Below are positions 61,789 through 64,000 of a DNA stretch of 64,000 bases, in pieces. The stretch is from positions 16,950,501-17,014,500 of the forward strand of contig NC_092183.1 of NCBI RefSeq assembly GCF_043641665.1, read 5' to 3'. This stretch comes from Enoplosus armatus. Lineage: Eukaryota; Chordata; Actinopteri; Centrarchiformes; Enoplosidae. Every line of letters begins with the position of its first letter. The first letter of the stretch is position 1. Under the pieces are notes generated by a model. The model did no database searches. It worked only from the letters and a program-made list of their open reading frames with translations, and was not told where the DNA came from. Both the position numbers and the translations under genes were made by a program.

Positions 61789-62274
61789 AATATTTGCCAA
61801 ATGCACTCCAGTTGACCCTTTGCTGTAGGCTTTGAATTTCCCATCAACTTCCCATGAGTAACTTCACATAAGCTGCACTCCAGGCAACAGATTCTTGCCA
61901 CGGAACATTTTGAGAAAATGGAGCCTAATCTAAAGATAATAAAAAGTAACCCCAAAATGTCAACATTGGACCCAACGCTGAACTTAACAAAATGTGTAAA
62001 TTGCAAATTGCGTGCAAAAATATTGAGTAATTGTCATGGTGCCAGAACTGTCAAATATCTAATATAATATAGCCAAAATAACTTTGCCTATAGAAATATA
62101 GATATGTTAGTGTATATTATTGAATACAAGTTGGCTTACCATTTTAATGTATATTGTTTCATAGTGCTGACTAGTCATGTGGTGTACTAGTCAGTATCCA
62201 CTAAAAATACCATACTGGATAACTATAATGGGTACTGCTGATGAGTATGCAGTGTGTCACTAGTCCTGGTGGTT

Positions 62275-62480
62275 TCTCTGCTTGCTTTTTGCTCTGGCGC
62301 TGTAATAATGGTTAATTGGCTGTCGTTGAGGTGGTGTCCTCACAAACTTACTTCATCATGGGATCCTGCTCTTAATGTGGCGTAATGCTGCTGATCGTGG
62401 ATTTTGCTGTCTGTATTTGCTGTGTCACAGCACTGTCATCTCTCTGAGCTGTCATTCATTTGTGAGTTATTGATCACACA
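62275..62480. promoter_or_regulatory. CNE-like block
   Basis: Repeat-free sequence with GCGCTGTAATAATGGTTAATTGG near 62297 region, GAGCTGTCATTCATTTGTG near 62448 and GTTATTGATCACAC near 62466. The stretch before it (62165-62275) has repeated ACTAGTCA motifs and may be an eroded DNA transposon. Confidence 0.33.
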
Positions 62481-64000
62481 TGATTCATTGCTTGTTTGCT
62501 GCATGCCTGTAAATTAAGGAACAAAATGTTTATCTATTTCAATCAATAACTCAACTTCTTTCTTCAGATTGTATAGTAGCTTTAACTCCCATCCATGACA
62601 TGACATAATAAACCACAAACATGCCCGTAATAGACAGCATGAATTGACTGGAAATGTGTGTGCCTGTCTTTCCAGTGCACACACAGAGTAGAAAGCCTGT
62701 GTGGTAAATGCCTGGATGATGATTTGTCAGGATGTAAGAACACGATTTCTTGTTTACTATGATGAATGAGCAACACTCGCACTACACACACCATGTTCTC
62801 TATATCGAAGCTGTCACTTTGGCTTTCTGCAGCACAACCCTGCCTTCTCCAACTGTAATACCAGCCAGGGTAACTGTAATTCAAAGTCTCGGGGTAGTCG
62901 AATCATCCGTTAGCACACACATGGGCACACACACACACGCAATCCAAACCTCTCCTGTTGTTGTACACAGCAGGAGAGGGCTTTACACAGCAGTGAAAGT
63001 CTTTATGGCATTCAGATGGACGAAACGAGGGAACAAGGGGGAGAGGGAGAGCAGGATCTCCCCTAAGTCAATTTGAACAGCAGGCTGATGAAATTACACA
63101 GGTAGTCATGGCCAGGCTGACAAATGAACACAGAGATGGGGATAAAAATAATAATAAGACAAGCAGAGCCACCTTTTGCTTGCTGACACACAGATGTATA
63201 CATTTGTTTGTGATCATATGGTAGGGAAAGAAAAGCTGATCTATATTTTACATTACATTATCTCTTCCTCTCTCTCTCAGCTCAGTCACCCATGAACACA
63301 CTGGTCTACATAGGAATCATGCATCATAAGAACACATAAATGGTGTCTGGTATATAATGATCATGTTGAGGTATATGCTTCATTTCACTAACAAGACAAT
63401 ATAATTCTCAATTCTGGGTTGAGGACTGTACCGTAATAGAATCATTCAAGAGTCGATGTTTGCACCTATGAATGAATGTCGGCTTATTATTATTTGCCTC
63501 TGTGATTATACATGGAGTGCAGAAATTGCTCAGCATCATACCATTTCTCAGATGACCCCAGGACAAAGTTTCCTTTCTTGTGTAAAATTGTACAATGAAG
63601 TTAAACTGAGTTATGAAGTCTGAGCTATGAAACAAATTACACACAATCACATTCAAACCTCCAGTGAAATACAAGAAAACAAAATACCACGACACTCGTC
63701 TTCTGACTGTTCCACAACGCCTTCCACAGCCCCAAATATTCAAGCTTGCCCCTTAAATAAACAGTGTGTGTTACACTTGTCACACCAATATCCCATCAGG
63801 CTAACCACTGTGGTAGCGGTGGTACCAGTGACCACATGATGAGCACACTGCCTGACTTTTTCACTCAGAGACCCACAAAACTCTACATACCAAAGACGGG
63901 TCACAGTTTATACTCTGTAGAGGGAGAAAACTATAAGAAAAAGAAAAATAGAGAATATAAATGTAAAGTATTTAGAACTGGCTGCACAATAAATCCTCTT

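Larger units (their letters stand above)
25611..64000 (-). other. FAM172A: FAM172A intron upstream of the 73-codon exon (partial)
   Basis: At least 38 kb between the acceptor at 25611 and the right edge. The exon expected next upstream (human LMVLIHGSGVVRAGQ region) was looked for on the minus strand and not found, so the donor presumably lies beyond 64000. It contains about 25 microsatellites, a hAT MITE, a SINE, a second DR1, three G-rich tracts and a run of CNE-like blocks. In 26000-26950, 27050-28400, 32850-34080, 41200-42780, 48500-50180, 51600-52190, 53000-54200, 55000-57000 and 59950-60640 I see nothing I can assign to a gene. Confidence 0.7.

Noticed and set aside
62165..62275. Repeated ACTAGTCA motifs, considered as a DNA transposon
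   Set aside because: The pattern resembles fish repeats I have seen, but no paired termini or duplication could be defined.

Overview
The window looks like nuclear DNA from a ray-finned fish, probably a percomorph-type teleost (the clade is inferred). The reasons are one clearly recognisable vertebrate gene split by GT-AG introns, a very high density of (CA/TG)n and (GA)n microsatellites, and short non-autonomous DNA transposons of kinds common in teleosts. No operon, phage, CRISPR or prokaryotic defence system is present.

Only two protein-coding exons can be supported. Both lie on the minus strand and belong to FAM172A (ARB2A), the Arb2-domain cotranscriptional regulator. The upstream exon (25392-25610, 73 codons) and the downstream exon (14464-14583, 40 codons) are each a whole number of codons, are both in phase 0, have consensus splice sites and join in frame across a 10,808-bp intron. 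They match about residues 190-302 of the roughly 416-residue human protein as I recall it. The remaining exons were not found and presumably lie outside: the 5' part beyond 64000 and the 3' part before position 1. Almost the whole window is therefore intron.

The introns hold four kinds of material. (1) More than 40 simple repeats, several over 75 bp. (2) Transposon remnants: two hAT-type MITEs with 8-bp target duplications (22929-23268 and 57637-57889), a MITE-like element with terminal inverted repeats (8902-9402), a tRNA-type SINE (54255-54415) and a doubtful second SINE. (3) High-complexity stretches rich in homeodomain, POU-octamer, TCF and nuclear-receptor motifs, densest at 36-40 kb, which look like conserved non-coding elements. 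In vertebrates FAM172A lies beside NR2F1, whose long-range enhancers are expected to sit in neighbouring introns, so an NR2F1 regulatory-block role is plausible but inferred. (4) Structural motifs: G-quadruplex tracts, long purine/pyrimidine tracts and one perfect 19-bp hairpin.

The points most worth a second look are a Ser-to-Asn change in the AHSYGG nucleophile-elbow motif of FAM172A, two exact DR1 nuclear-receptor elements in the introns, the hairpin set between oppositely oriented CA and TG arrays, and the block of CNE-like sequence. I found no convincing new multi-gene system.
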